This document shows positions 16,831 to 25,914 of a DNA stretch of 37,206 bases, in pieces. Numbering within the stretch: position 1 is the stretch's first letter; every line of letters starts with the position of its first letter. The position numbers and the translations under genes are program-made. The DNA is taken from NCBI RefSeq assembly GCF_002159665.1, contig NZ_NFJC01000029.1:1-37206 (forward strand), written 5' to 3'. Under the pieces are notes generated by a model. That model ran no database searches and was not told the DNA's origin. It was given only the letters and a program-made list of their open reading frames with translations. Origin of the DNA: Desulfovibrio sp. An276. Its GTDB lineage: Bacteria > Desulfobacterota > Desulfovibrionia > Desulfovibrionales > Desulfovibrionaceae.

Positions 16831-19800
16831 ATGAATATTATTTATTATATGGATCCATTTATTGATATGGATAATGAGTTTGATGATAGAAGTTTTGTAG
16901 CAAAAAATGATTTAAATGCAGATTATTTGGGAAGATATTTAAAAAAAACAAAAAATAATGTTTATTTTGTTGGATTAGATATAATATTAAATAAAAGAAA
17001 CATAAAAGAACATTTGAAAGAAACCGGTGTTAAAATAATAAATATTTCAAAAAGTGAAATTGAAGGTATATTAAATATTAATAACATTACAATCAATATG
17101 ATTATGTCTAAAATGATTAATGATGAAGTAAATAAAAAAATTAAAAACTTTTTATATCAAAAATTAAAAAATTTATCTCCAGATTTTATAATTTATTGGG
17201 AAAGTTGTATAGAACAAATTTATGAAATTTTTCCAAACGCAATTTTTTTAGAAGGTACACATACTGGCTTTTCTCGAATTGAACAAAATGTTGATATAAT
17301 ATATAATGTGTCTACATCACAAAAACGATATTCAGATATATTTTTTAATGAAATTAATAAATCATTTTTATCTGAAAAAGATATAATTGATATAAATAAA
17401 TTTAGTTTGAATTTTAAAAGACATATATTATTTAAAACACAAATAAACAGAGAATTTTTAGATCCTGAGCATAAATTTAAATATTTAATTCTTTATGCAG
17501 GAAATTTTCCTTCATTGAGATTTAAATATTATTCTGGATTCACATCAAATTCTGAAGTTCTTCAATATTTGTTAAAAATAATTCCAGAAGATTGTGCTAT
17601 TGTATACTCAAAACATCACTTAGATAATGAACAAATTAATTTTTTGGAACAAAATCAACGTATCATAAATATATCAAAATATAGAGAGTCAGATCCAAAT
17701 ATAACTTTGCGTGTTATGCCATATGTTGATGCTATAATAAATGTTTATTCTAATATATTTATGCCTGCTATGGTTATTGGTGTACCTGTATTTAGCTTTG
17801 GTAAAAGTCCTAATGCAAAATTTTCTCTTGATAGATTAGATAAATTAACATATTGGTTAAATAATGGAAAAAAAATAACATATGAATATCAACAATTAAC
17901 TTATAAAATTTTAAAATATATAATTACACATAAAGTAAATACACGGTTTTTACATAACTGTAGAAATAGTTTTTTATACTTAAAAAAAATTAAATATAAT
18001 ATAGAAAATAAATTACAATATTTAGATTGGTTACCATCATTATCAACAATTCAAGGTTATACAGCTCAATTTTGTCAAGCTAGACTGGTGCAGGTTCCAT
18101 TTGCTAATTGTTATAATCAAACTAACTATGAAATTTTACTTGGATACTTGTTAAATGAACAAATAAAAAATATAGGATTTGATATTTTTGATACAATGCT
18201 GTATAGGCCAGTAATAAAATCATCAGATATATTTGATTTAATAGAAGAAGATGTATATAAAATAACTGGATTAAGAAGTTTTAATTTTTCTAAAAGTCGT
18301 ATTGCAGCAGAAAATATTGCTAGACAAGGAAAAATTGAGATTTCTTTTGATGATATATATAAAGAAATTCAAAATAATACTGGGTTTTCTGATGAAATAA
18401 TAGCTAAAATAAAGCAATTAGAGTTAAATATTGAAGAGCAGATGCTTTTCCCCCGGGAATCTATTCAGAATTATTTTAATTTAGCTAAATTCCACGGGAA
18501 AAATATTTTTATAGCATCTGATATGTATCTCCCAGAAATAGTAATTCGTAATATTTTAGAAAAAAATGGTTATGAACTATCAAATGTGAAATTGTATATT
18601 TCATGTGAAGTAAACAATGTAAAATATAATGGTTCATTATTTAATTATATATTAAAGAAAGAAAAATATAATCCATGCGAAACAATTTTTATCGGAGATA
18701 ACATTAAATCTGATATTGAACGTTCTAAAGATTTGGGTATAATTCCTTTTTTATATCCAAAAGCTATAGAACAATTAAAACAAACTAAAATATTTGATCC
18801 ACAAGTATTGAATTTTTTAATGACTAAAAATTTTAATTTTCATATTGGATTAATCGCAAATAAAATTTTTGATAACCCCTTTATTTTATATGATAGAAGT
18901 ACTATAATTAATAATTCGTTTGCTCTTCTAGGATATTATATTTTAGGACCGTTTGTATTAAGTTTAACATTATGGTTAATTGATAATATTAAAAATAAAA
19001 AATATGATAAAGTATTATTTACATCAAGAGATAGTAGAATAATAATCGATATTTATAATTTAATAAATAAAGTAATATATAAAAACAGTCTTCCTAAAAG
19101 TGAATATATTTATCTTTCAAGAACATCAACTCTACCAGCATATACAGATAATCCTAGAAGAATGACATTATTAACATTATATAATTCTCAATTAAATGTA
19201 AAAGATTATTTAAAAAAAGTATTTAATATCAATATAGAAAATGATGAAAACACTAAAAAAATACTAAAATCTATTAATTTAAAATATAATGATGATATTA
19301 AAAATAATTTTAATAAAATTATTAAATTTGTAAATTTATATCTTGAAAAAAAAGAATTTAGTAATGAAATAAAAAACATAAAAGAATATTTTTATAATAT
19401 AATAGAAAATAAAAATGTAGCAATGTTTGATTTAGGAGCAAGAGGAACAAGTCGAGATATAATATCTGATTTATTAGGGGTAGATATCGATTTATATGTG
19501 TTTAGAAAAGTTAAATATAAATGTCATAATAATATTTTTGCTTATTTACATGAAACTCTTAATCCTTATAGGCATGGTATCAATACAGTTTTTCCTGCTT
19601 TTTGTGAATTATTATTATCTGATGCAACAATATCAACGTGTAAAGGTTATAAATATATAAATGATAAAATAGAACCTGATATTGAACTTAATGATATTGA
19701 TAAAAATTTAAATTTAATATTATCTACACAAAATTATATTTATATATTTTGTAATGATTACATAAATATTTTCAATGAAAAAATAAAATATTTAAATAGC

Positions 19801-20202
19801 CAATCATTTGATAGTTATATATTCCCTATGTCGTGGCTATGTGCCCATACTACAGATACAAAATTGCTTCTTAAATACGAAGGATATGATCCATTATGGA
19901 AAAATTCTAAAATATCTATTATTGCTACAAAAATTAATTCAGTTAATAAAAATACTATAAACTATCAAAATAATCAAATATATAATACTGCTTTGTCTAA
20001 AATTACACAATGTAGCTTTATTAAATATATAAGGTTAAGTATGCTTAAATTATTTTTCGGCAATAATAAAAAATTATGGGAGGCATATCCTACGCAACGA
20101 GATATATTTATTTTTTGTAAAAGATATTTTTATAAAACACAATTAACACGTAAGATATGGGATAAAGGAAGATCTATTTATTTAAATTTTCTAAAAAAAT
20201 AA
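16831..20202 (+). CDS. Large multidomain protein: glycosyltransferase-like N-terminus, HAD domain, uncharacterised C-terminus; candidate capsule polymerase
   Basis: The product is 1123 residues. The N-terminal part (about 1-430) ends with a segment (YSKHHL, VDAIINVYSNIFMPAMVIGVPVFSFG, about 265-330) that resembles the acceptor half of KpsC/KpsS- and TagF-type GT-B transferases. The middle part is a HAD domain with motif I FDIFDT (450-455), motif II ASDMYL (562-567) and motif IV GDNIKSD (622-628). The residue two after the first Asp is Phe, so catalysis may differ from a standard phosphatase. The C-terminal part (about 670-1123), with LFTSRDSR and FDLGARGTS, resembles the large HAD proteins of COG5610 found in capsule and O-antigen loci. 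Its function is not established. It has no signal peptide. A direct role in polymer assembly is inferred from position and domains. Confidence 0.65.
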   Translation: MNIIYYMDPFIDMDNEFDDRSFVAKNDLNADYLGRYLKKTKNNVYFVGLDIILNKRNIKEHLKETGVKIINISKSEIEGILNINNITINMIMSKMINDEVNKKIKNFLYQKLKNLSPDFIIYWESCIEQIYEIFPNAIFLEGTHTGFSRIEQNVDIIYNVSTSQKRYSDIFFNEINKSFLSEKDIIDINKFSLNFKRHILFKTQINREFLDPEHKFKYLILYAGNFPSLRFKYYSGFTSNSEVLQYLLKIIPEDCAIVYSKHHLDNEQINFLEQNQRIINISKYRESDPNITLRVMPYVDAIINVYSNIFMPAMVIGVPVFSFGKSPNAKFSLDRLDKLTYWLNNGKKITYEYQQLTYKILKYIITHKVNTRFLHNCRNSFLYLKKIKYNIENKLQYLDWLPSLSTIQGYTAQFCQARLVQVPFANCYNQTNYEILLGYLLNEQIKNIGFDIFDTMLYRPVIKSSDIFDLIEEDVYKITGLRSFNFSKSRIAAENIARQGKIEISFDDIYKEIQNNTGFSDEIIAKIKQLELNIEEQMLFPRESIQNYFNLAKFHGKNIFIASDMYLPEIVIRNILEKNGYELSNVKLYISCEVNNVKYNGSLFNYILKKEKYNPCETIFIGDNIKSDIERSKDLGIIPFLYPKAIEQLKQTKIFDPQVLNFLMTKNFNFHIGLIANKIFDNPFILYDRSTIINNSFALLGYYILGPFVLSLTLWLIDNIKNKKYDKVLFTSRDSRIIIDIYNLINKVIYKNSLPKSEYIYLSRTSTLPAYTDNPRRMTLLTLYNSQLNVKDYLKKVFNINIENDENTKKILKSINLKYNDDIKNNFNKIIKFVNLYLEKKEFSNEIKNIKEYFYNIIENKNVAMFDLGARGTSRDIISDLLGVDIDLYVFRKVKYKCHNNIFAYLHETLNPYRHGINTVFPAFCELLLSDATISTCKGYKYINDKIEPDIELNDIDKNLNLILSTQNYIYIFCNDYINIFNEKIKYLNSQSFDSYIFPMSWLCAHTTDTKLLLKYEGYDPLWKNSKISIIATKINSVNKNTINYQNNQIYNTALSKITQCSFIKYIRLSMLKLFFGNNKKLWEAYPTQRDIFIFCKRYFYKTQLTRKIWDKGRSIYLNFLKK

Positions 20203-20235
20203 AAATTTTAATTATTATTATAAAAGGACATAATA

Positions 20236-21831
20236 ATGAAAAAAAAGTGTATGATTTATGGAAATTGTCAACATACTCATCTTGAACATTTTTTGGAGAA
20301 ATCTGAGTTCGTTAAATATTTTGAATTAATTAAGATAAAGGATGTATATATAAAAGATAAAACATATCTTGATGATAATACATTAAAATCACTTGATTGT
20401 TTTATATATCAGCATATTTCTCATGATTTTGATCCTTTTTTTTGTACAGATTCAATATGTTCTAAATTAAGATCTGATTGTATACGTATTTCCATACCAA
20501 ATTTTTGGCTTTCAGCATATTTTCCTCAACATATATATAATCCTGTGATTCGTCCTAATAAAAAATATTCTATTGCTCCTTCTGGTATTTTTCCTTACGG
20601 TGATGAAAATATTAATAAGCTCCTGTCTGCCGGTATATCTAATGATAATATTGTTAAAATTTTATCTGATCCTGACTTTTATGACTATAAAACTGTGATT
20701 TCAAATGTAGAAAAAACACTTTCTACACTTGAAGAGCGAGAAAAACAGTTTCTTATAGATATACCATCTGTTTATTGGATTCGAAAGTATCTTACAAGTA
20801 AACAGATCTGCGTAACTGTAAACCATCCAACACGCGATTATTTTATATGGTTAGCTAATAGTATACTTAGTCTACTAGAAATTCGTAGTGATTCATGTGA
20901 TTATAATGATTTATTTCCATTTTCACATCATATTCATGTTCCTATATATCCTAGTGTGATAAAACACTTAGGACTCAATTTTATTACATCAGATTGTCGC
21001 TATGCATTTTATAATGAAAGTAATACATTTGAGCAGTATATTCTCCGATATATTGACCATGCTACCGGCTCAAATATCCCAGGTAAAGATAGTATTGGAA
21101 TTGATAGAGTAAACGATATTTTTTCTGGAAAAATTAAACTACTTCCATGTGAGCGGAGTAAACAAAAAGTTGAAGAATTGAAAAAATTCTTTACAGGATA
21201 TAATGAATTTTCCTCAGAGGCTAACGTTGTTATCTGGGGAGAAAAACAAATGACTTATCCTGCTAATTCCTCATGCAAAGATATACCTGGCTTATCTATT
21301 ATATTTGATGGAACTGGTAATCTTATATGGATCCATAAAAAAGCTATATTCAATAAATCGATTTTTCGTTTACATAAAAATGGATATATTCATATTGGCA
21401 ATTCTCGTTTTGGGAACTTATTTATAAGTAATAAATTTCATTGTGGGGGGGGGTGTTTCATTGATGATGGCTGTTGTATTTGTGGAGATGAGATTAAAAT
21501 TAATCTATATGGTCATAACTTTTGTACTATTGGAAAAGGTTGTATTTTTGATGATAAGGTAAAAATCATGTGCTCTGATGGACATACAATCTTTAATAAA
21601 GATAAAAATATAGTAAATATAAATAAGCCAGTATATATTGGTGATCATGTTTGGATTGGGTATGGCGTTACATTACTAAAAGGTACATATATTCCTTCTG
21701 GTTGTTGTGTAGCGGCTGGAAGCATTGTTAATAAAAAATTTAAAGAAGAAAATTCTATCTTAGCAGGAACTCCTGCCAATTGTATCAAATCAAATATAGA
21801 ATGGTCAATTAAAAATCCTGAAGATTTTTAA
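20236..21831 (+). CDS. WcbI-like domain fused to a left-handed beta-helix acetyltransferase, with a G9 tract
   Basis: The product is 531 residues with AAAAGGA upstream of the ATG. The N-terminal part begins MIYGNCQ, the start pattern of WcbI-type polysaccharide biosynthesis proteins, and runs to about residue 320. The C-terminal part (about 335-520) is a hexapeptide-repeat acetyltransferase with GDHVWIGYGVTLLKG, a PSGCCVAAGSIV turn and an AGTPA end. It probably O-acetylates the capsule using acetyl-CoA. Nine consecutive G (21445-21453, residues 404-406) lie in the second domain of this otherwise AT-rich gene. One extra G would give a stop three codons later, and one fewer would give a stop after about 40 codons. 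The gene may therefore switch on and off. Confidence 0.8.
   Translation: MKKKCMIYGNCQHTHLEHFLEKSEFVKYFELIKIKDVYIKDKTYLDDNTLKSLDCFIYQHISHDFDPFFCTDSICSKLRSDCIRISIPNFWLSAYFPQHIYNPVIRPNKKYSIAPSGIFPYGDENINKLLSAGISNDNIVKILSDPDFYDYKTVISNVEKTLSTLEEREKQFLIDIPSVYWIRKYLTSKQICVTVNHPTRDYFIWLANSILSLLEIRSDSCDYNDLFPFSHHIHVPIYPSVIKHLGLNFITSDCRYAFYNESNTFEQYILRYIDHATGSNIPGKDSIGIDRVNDIFSGKIKLLPCERSKQKVEELKKFFTGYNEFSSEANVVIWGEKQMTYPANSSCKDIPGLSIIFDGTGNLIWIHKKAIFNKSIFRLHKNGYIHIGNSRFGNLFISNKFHCGGGCFIDDGCCICGDEIKINLYGHNFCTIGKGCIFDDKVKIMCSDGHTIFNKDKNIVNINKPVYIGDHVWIGYGVTLLKGTYIPSGCCVAAGSIVNKKFKEENSILAGTPANCIKSNIEWSIKNPEDF
21445..21453 (+). repeat. Homopolymeric G9 tract inside the acetyltransferase gene
   Basis: Nine G in a row encode three glycines flanked by Cys403 and Cys407. 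The surrounding gene is strongly AT-rich, so chance is a poor explanation. Such tracts change length by slipped-strand mispairing in phase-variable surface genes of other bacteria. Confidence 0.9.
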
Positions 21832-21873
21832 TTTATATATAATATTTTTACATAAAAATAAAAAATATTTGCT

Positions 21874-23886
21874 GTGATAATATATTTTTCAAAAAAAATA
21901 CCTTTACATATAGTAAAAGTTTTTTTGAAATACAAAGAAAACAATAACGATATATACCATTTTACTATTGGTTGGGGACATAAAATTACAGCTAACAAAG
22001 CACGACGTTATGCAGCTCAACACAATCTCCCCTATATAGCCCTTGAAGATGGTTTTCTGCGCTCGCTTGATCTTGGTTGCTCGGGAGTGCAACCACTATC
22101 CCTAGTGATAGATCATACAGGCATCTATTACGATGCAACCGAGCCTTCGGATCTGGAAAATCTTCTTAACTCTTCAGATTGGGAGAACCCAGCTCTGTTG
22201 GACTCAGCTCGCCGCGCAATGAAGGATATCAATCGCTACCATTTAAGCAAGTACAACCACGCTCCAGATATCTCCAGCGACCTCTGGGGAAATGCTCCAA
22301 GTCCTCATGTCTTGGTTCTCGATCAGACTGTGGGAGACGCCAGTGTCTCTCTTGGCATGGCATCTGAAGCTAGCTTCAAGGCCATGCTGGACGAGGTTCT
22401 ATCGTTGTATCCTCGTGACAGTATCCAAGTCAAAACCCACCCAGACGTTATAGCAAGGAAGAAGCATGGCTTTCTAGCTGACTATGCAAAAAGTCGTGGC
22501 GTTCAGATCATCTCGCTTAACTGTTCGCCCCTCTCTCTACTTGCACAGGCGGATGTGGTCTACACAGTCACTTCGCAGATGGGCTTTGAGGCTCTCATGC
22601 TCGGCAAGGAAGTGCACTGCTTTGGCATGCCTTTCTATGCAGGATGGGGACTAACGATAGACAAGCAAATCTGTCCCCGCAGAACCAGGAGGCGGAGTCT
22701 AGAGGATGTCTTTGCCGCAGCTTATATGCTCTACGCTCGCTACGTGAATCCCATCCGGGAAGAGCGCTGCGATGTCCACGAGACTATCAGCCTCTTGGCA
22801 GAGCAGCGCAGGCAAAACGAGCGCAACCGCACGTTTCACGCCTGCCTTGGCTTTCGCTGGTGGAAGAAGCCCTACGCCCTGGCCTATCTGAAATCCACCG
22901 GAGGGGAAACAGCATTCTTCCGCAATCCCAAACGAGCCATTGCACAGGCCAAGGCTAGGGGAGGGGAGGTTGTTGTCTGGTCCTCTGCTGTGACCGATGC
23001 GCTGCAGCAACAGTGTGATAGGGAGTCCGTGGCTTTGGCTCGCATGGAGGATGGTTTTATTCGTTCCGTGGGCTTGGGCTCTGATTTCAACTGGCCTTAT
23101 TCCTTGGTGGTGGACCGCAAGGGGATCTACTACGATCCCACGCGGCCAAGCGGTTTGGAAGACCTCCTCAATACTCTTCCAGACCATCCAGACCACAACG
23201 TATTGCTTGCTCGAGCAGCTTCCCTGCGTTCTCTGATCCTGGAAAAGGGATTGACCAAGTACAACACAGGCCTCACAGACATCTCTCTGCCGTACCTTCC
23301 GGAGGACAAGACAATAGTTCTTGTGCCAGGTCAGGTGGAGGATGACGCCTCTGTGCGCAAGGGCGGCTTTGGCATGGATAATCTGTCTCTCCTGCAAAGG
23401 GCTAGGGAGAAAAGGCCCGATGCCTTCATCATCTACAAGCCCCATCCTGATGTGGAGCGAGGAAACAGAAAAGGACGCATAGCGGAGGAGATTGCCCTGC
23501 GTTACGCAGACATCATTGTGCGCAACTATCCCATGGGGCAGCTTTTACCCAAGGTACACGAGGTGCACACTTTGACTTCACAGACAGGATTTGAGGCTCT
23601 CTTGCGTGGCGTCAAAGTCTGTACCTATGGCGGTCCCTTCTATGCGGGCTGGGGGCTTACAGAGGATACGCAGACATTTCCCAGGCGCACAGCGCATCTC
23701 ACGCTGGATGAGCTAGTGGCGGGCACTCTCTTATTGTACCCCACCTACTACGATTGGCAGACAGAAAACTTTTGCAGGGCGGAGGATGTCTGTTTTCGTC
23801 TGCTGCAGCCCAACGGACAGATGCGTGGCCGTATCTGGGCCAGATTTGTCAATTTCATACGCAACAAACTGCGCCGGAGAGGCTGA
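21874..23886 (+). CDS. kpsC: Dual beta-Kdo transferase KpsC
   Basis: The product is 670 residues from a GTG at 21874. The ribosome site is unclear. Two related halves are visible, each with EDGFLRSLDLG- or EDGFIRSVGLG-type motifs, YYD-A/P-T-x-PS-x-LE, a QxxxDAS-type motif (about 150-156 and 487-492), KTHPD or KPHPD, and FYAGWGLT. This is the two-domain layout of KpsC, which adds alternating beta-2,4 and beta-2,7 Kdo to the lipid-linked Kdo made by KpsS. The length equals E. coli KpsC (about 675). The first 100-150 bases are AT-rich and the rest is backbone-like, so a recombination junction lies inside the 5' end. Confidence 0.95.
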   Translation: MIIYFSKKIPLHIVKVFLKYKENNNDIYHFTIGWGHKITANKARRYAAQHNLPYIALEDGFLRSLDLGCSGVQPLSLVIDHTGIYYDATEPSDLENLLNSSDWENPALLDSARRAMKDINRYHLSKYNHAPDISSDLWGNAPSPHVLVLDQTVGDASVSLGMASEASFKAMLDEVLSLYPRDSIQVKTHPDVIARKKHGFLADYAKSRGVQIISLNCSPLSLLAQADVVYTVTSQMGFEALMLGKEVHCFGMPFYAGWGLTIDKQICPRRTRRRSLEDVFAAAYMLYARYVNPIREERCDVHETISLLAEQRRQNERNRTFHACLGFRWWKKPYALAYLKSTGGETAFFRNPKRAIAQAKARGGEVVVWSSAVTDALQQQCDRESVALARMEDGFIRSVGLGSDFNWPYSLVVDRKGIYYDPTRPSGLEDLLNTLPDHPDHNVLLARAASLRSLILEKGLTKYNTGLTDISLPYLPEDKTIVLVPGQVEDDASVRKGGFGMDNLSLLQRAREKRPDAFIIYKPHPDVERGNRKGRIAEEIALRYADIIVRNYPMGQLLPKVHEVHTLTSQTGFEALLRGVKVCTYGGPFYAGWGLTEDTQTFPRRTAHLTLDELVAGTLLLYPTYYDWQTENFCRAEDVCFRLLQPNGQMRGRIWARFVNFIRNKLRRRG

Positions 23887-25097
23887 TGAAAACACATCTC
23901 TTCCTCCAGGGGCCACACGGCCCCTTTTTCCGCAGACTGGGAAGCGCCTTGCGAGAGCAGGGGGACAGGGTCATCCGTGTCAACTCCTGCGGCGGCGACG
24001 TGTGGGACTGGCCCCTGGCCAACACAAAGCGCTTTCACAAGAAAAACGTCTTCTGGGGAGCCTGGATAGCCGAGCTCATGGACAGGGAAGAAGTAACTGA
24101 CCTCCATGTCTTTGGGGATTGGCGTCCCCTGCATAGGGAAGCAATTCTTCTTGCCAAGCTTCGAGGCCTCAGGGTCTGGGCCTACGAGGAAGGGTATCTT
24201 CGCCCGGACTACATCACCATGGAATCCGGTGGTGTCAACGGCCTCTCCTCCCTGCCCGGGACAAGGGAGGAGATGGCTCGTCTTGCCGCAACCTGTCCGA
24301 CTCCAGCCGTTCCCAAAAAGCTCGGCAACCCCCAGGTCTACAAGACCTGGATGGCCATAGGGCACTACGCCGGGACCATATTCATGTGGCCCTTCTTTTG
24401 GCATTTCCAGACCCATCGTCCGCAGTGCGCGAGCCACGAGGTATGGGGGTGGTTTCTGCGTGTCCTTTCCCGAGCCCGCAGAAAAAAGCGCTCGGCAAAG
24501 GAGCTCAAGGCTGCCTATCGCTCCCGTGCTCCCTACTTTCTCTTTCCCCTGCAGCTGGACTCGGACTCGCAGGTCAGACGCTATTCTCCCTACAGCGGCA
24601 TGAAGGAGGCCATAGCCTGCGTTTTGACTTCTTTTGCTTCCGCAGCACCGGGAAACACCCATATCATTATCCGCAACCACCCCCTGGACAACGGTCTCAT
24701 CGACTACGCCACCTTCATTGACTCCTTTGCCAAGGCCTGCGGGATACGCGAGCGCGTCCACTTTGTGGAGGGAGCCAAGGCCAACCGCATGATGGACAAG
24801 AGTATTGGGGTAGTTGTGCTGAATTCCACCATTGGCATAACGGCCCTGCGTCTGGGCAAGCCCGTGTACTGCGTGGGCACGGCCATCTACGCCATGGAGG
24901 GTCTTGCCATAAACAGCGAGCAGATGTCCCTGGACGATTTCTGGCAACAAAAAAGGGCGCCCAAAAGGGACGCCCTGGCGGATTTTGAACGTGTGCTCAA
25001 GACCCATGCCCTTGTCAACGGCAATTTCTACACCCCGGAGGGGATCGACACGGCCATTGATGGAATCTTGCACAGACTGGGGAAGGACTTGGATTGA
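23886..25097 (+). CDS. kpsS: Initiating beta-Kdo transferase KpsS
   Basis: The product is 403 residues from an ATG overlapping the kpsC stop by one base. A longer frame exists upstream but lies inside kpsC. Motifs are FLQGPHGPFFRRLG at the N-terminus, NSCGGDVWDWP, ADWRPLH-like FGDWRPLHREA, YEEGYLRPDYIT and a C-terminal IIRNHPLDN plus LNSTIGITALRLGKPVYCVG. These are characteristic of KpsS/LipB, which transfers the first Kdo to phosphatidylglycerol-type lipid. It is backbone-like in composition and is the last recognisable gene of locus 1. Confidence 0.95.
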   Translation: MKTHLFLQGPHGPFFRRLGSALREQGDRVIRVNSCGGDVWDWPLANTKRFHKKNVFWGAWIAELMDREEVTDLHVFGDWRPLHREAILLAKLRGLRVWAYEEGYLRPDYITMESGGVNGLSSLPGTREEMARLAATCPTPAVPKKLGNPQVYKTWMAIGHYAGTIFMWPFFWHFQTHRPQCASHEVWGWFLRVLSRARRKKRSAKELKAAYRSRAPYFLFPLQLDSDSQVRRYSPYSGMKEAIACVLTSFASAAPGNTHIIIRNHPLDNGLIDYATFIDSFAKACGIRERVHFVEGAKANRMMDKSIGVVVLNSTIGITALRLGKPVYCVGTAIYAMEGLAINSEQMSLDDFWQQKRAPKRDALADFERVLKTHALVNGNFYTPEGIDTAIDGILHRLGKDLD

Positions 25098-25667
25098 TGA
25101 TAGATGCTGGCAAGTCTGCGCAACATCTTCAGCATGCGTTCTGACAAACCGCTTTGGCGGTCTCGTGTTGTACGTACGGCTAGGTCTGTTCCCCTTTGCC
25201 GCATTACGCTGCAAGGCACGGAAGGCTCTCGCGGAATGTTCAACAGCTACGTCTTCATAAACTACCCATGGCATCTGCGCTGTCTTTTGATGGATGCCAT
25301 CATTCAGGAACTGAGAGTGGTAACTCACGATGGCATTGCTCTCCTAAGTGACTGATATTTTTGATGTCTATCCCAGAAAAACCAATTGCGATTTACCACT
25401 CTCTAGGAACTACCTCTCTCTGACAATGCAGAGAAGCGTCTACGTGTGAGCTTTCAGCTTTTCGTGTGCTCAGAAAATCGTTGATCTCAAGAGTGAGCAC
25501 AGAATCTGAAGAGAGTACAGGTCACAGCACACAAGATGTCTTTTCTGCCTTGTTAAGAAAGATCCAAGCCACAACCTGCGTCCATCTGAGAAAACAGATA
25601 CTTGCCCCATTAAACCTTACCTTGGGGGACATGTGCAAAGCCAGTTTCAGGAAAGAGTGCCCGAGAA
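25098..25667. other. Stretch between the two capsule loci with no recognisable gene
   Basis: Two short plus-strand frames (25104-25355, 83 residues; 25466-25672, 68 residues) lack good ribosome sites and resemble nothing I know. No terminator, RNA gene or IS end was found. The sequence may be decayed DNA at the join between the two loci. Confidence 0.4.
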
Positions 25668-25850
25668 ATTGACAGTTATACTGTCAGTTGAACTTTGCTG
25701 TTGCATACACTTAACGGGGCATATTTGCAACCTCACACCCGCTTGAAAAAACGTTCGATCAAACCTGCTCCAAGTGAATAAAATACATTGTTCCCATGCT
25801 CTTGCTTAGGATGATGTGAACTTCCGCTTACTGACAGTATAACTGTCAAT
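25668..25850 (+). promoter_or_regulatory. Perfect inverted repeats around a 141-bp segment upstream of kpsF copy 2
   Basis: The 21-bp arm at 25668-25688 is repeated as its exact reverse complement at 25830-25850, with 141 bases between. Each arm is itself a dyad, TGACAGT and ACTGTCA around three bases. Inside is GTTGCA (25700-25705) facing TGCAAC (25726-25731). On the minus strand TTGCAA and TATGCA, spaced 17, form a weak promoter pointing away from kpsF. The arm core here has TTATA where both arms of locus 1 have TTGCA. Confidence 0.65.
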
Positions 25851-25914
25851 CATACAGAGCATTGCGTACCAGAAAGTTGGTCTTGCGTGCTCTTTGTGGG
25901 GGGAAAGTATCCGT

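Noticed and set aside
23748..25328. 526-codon open frame on the minus strand
   Set aside because: It is a shadow of kpsS on the opposite strand and has no recognisable motif or good start.
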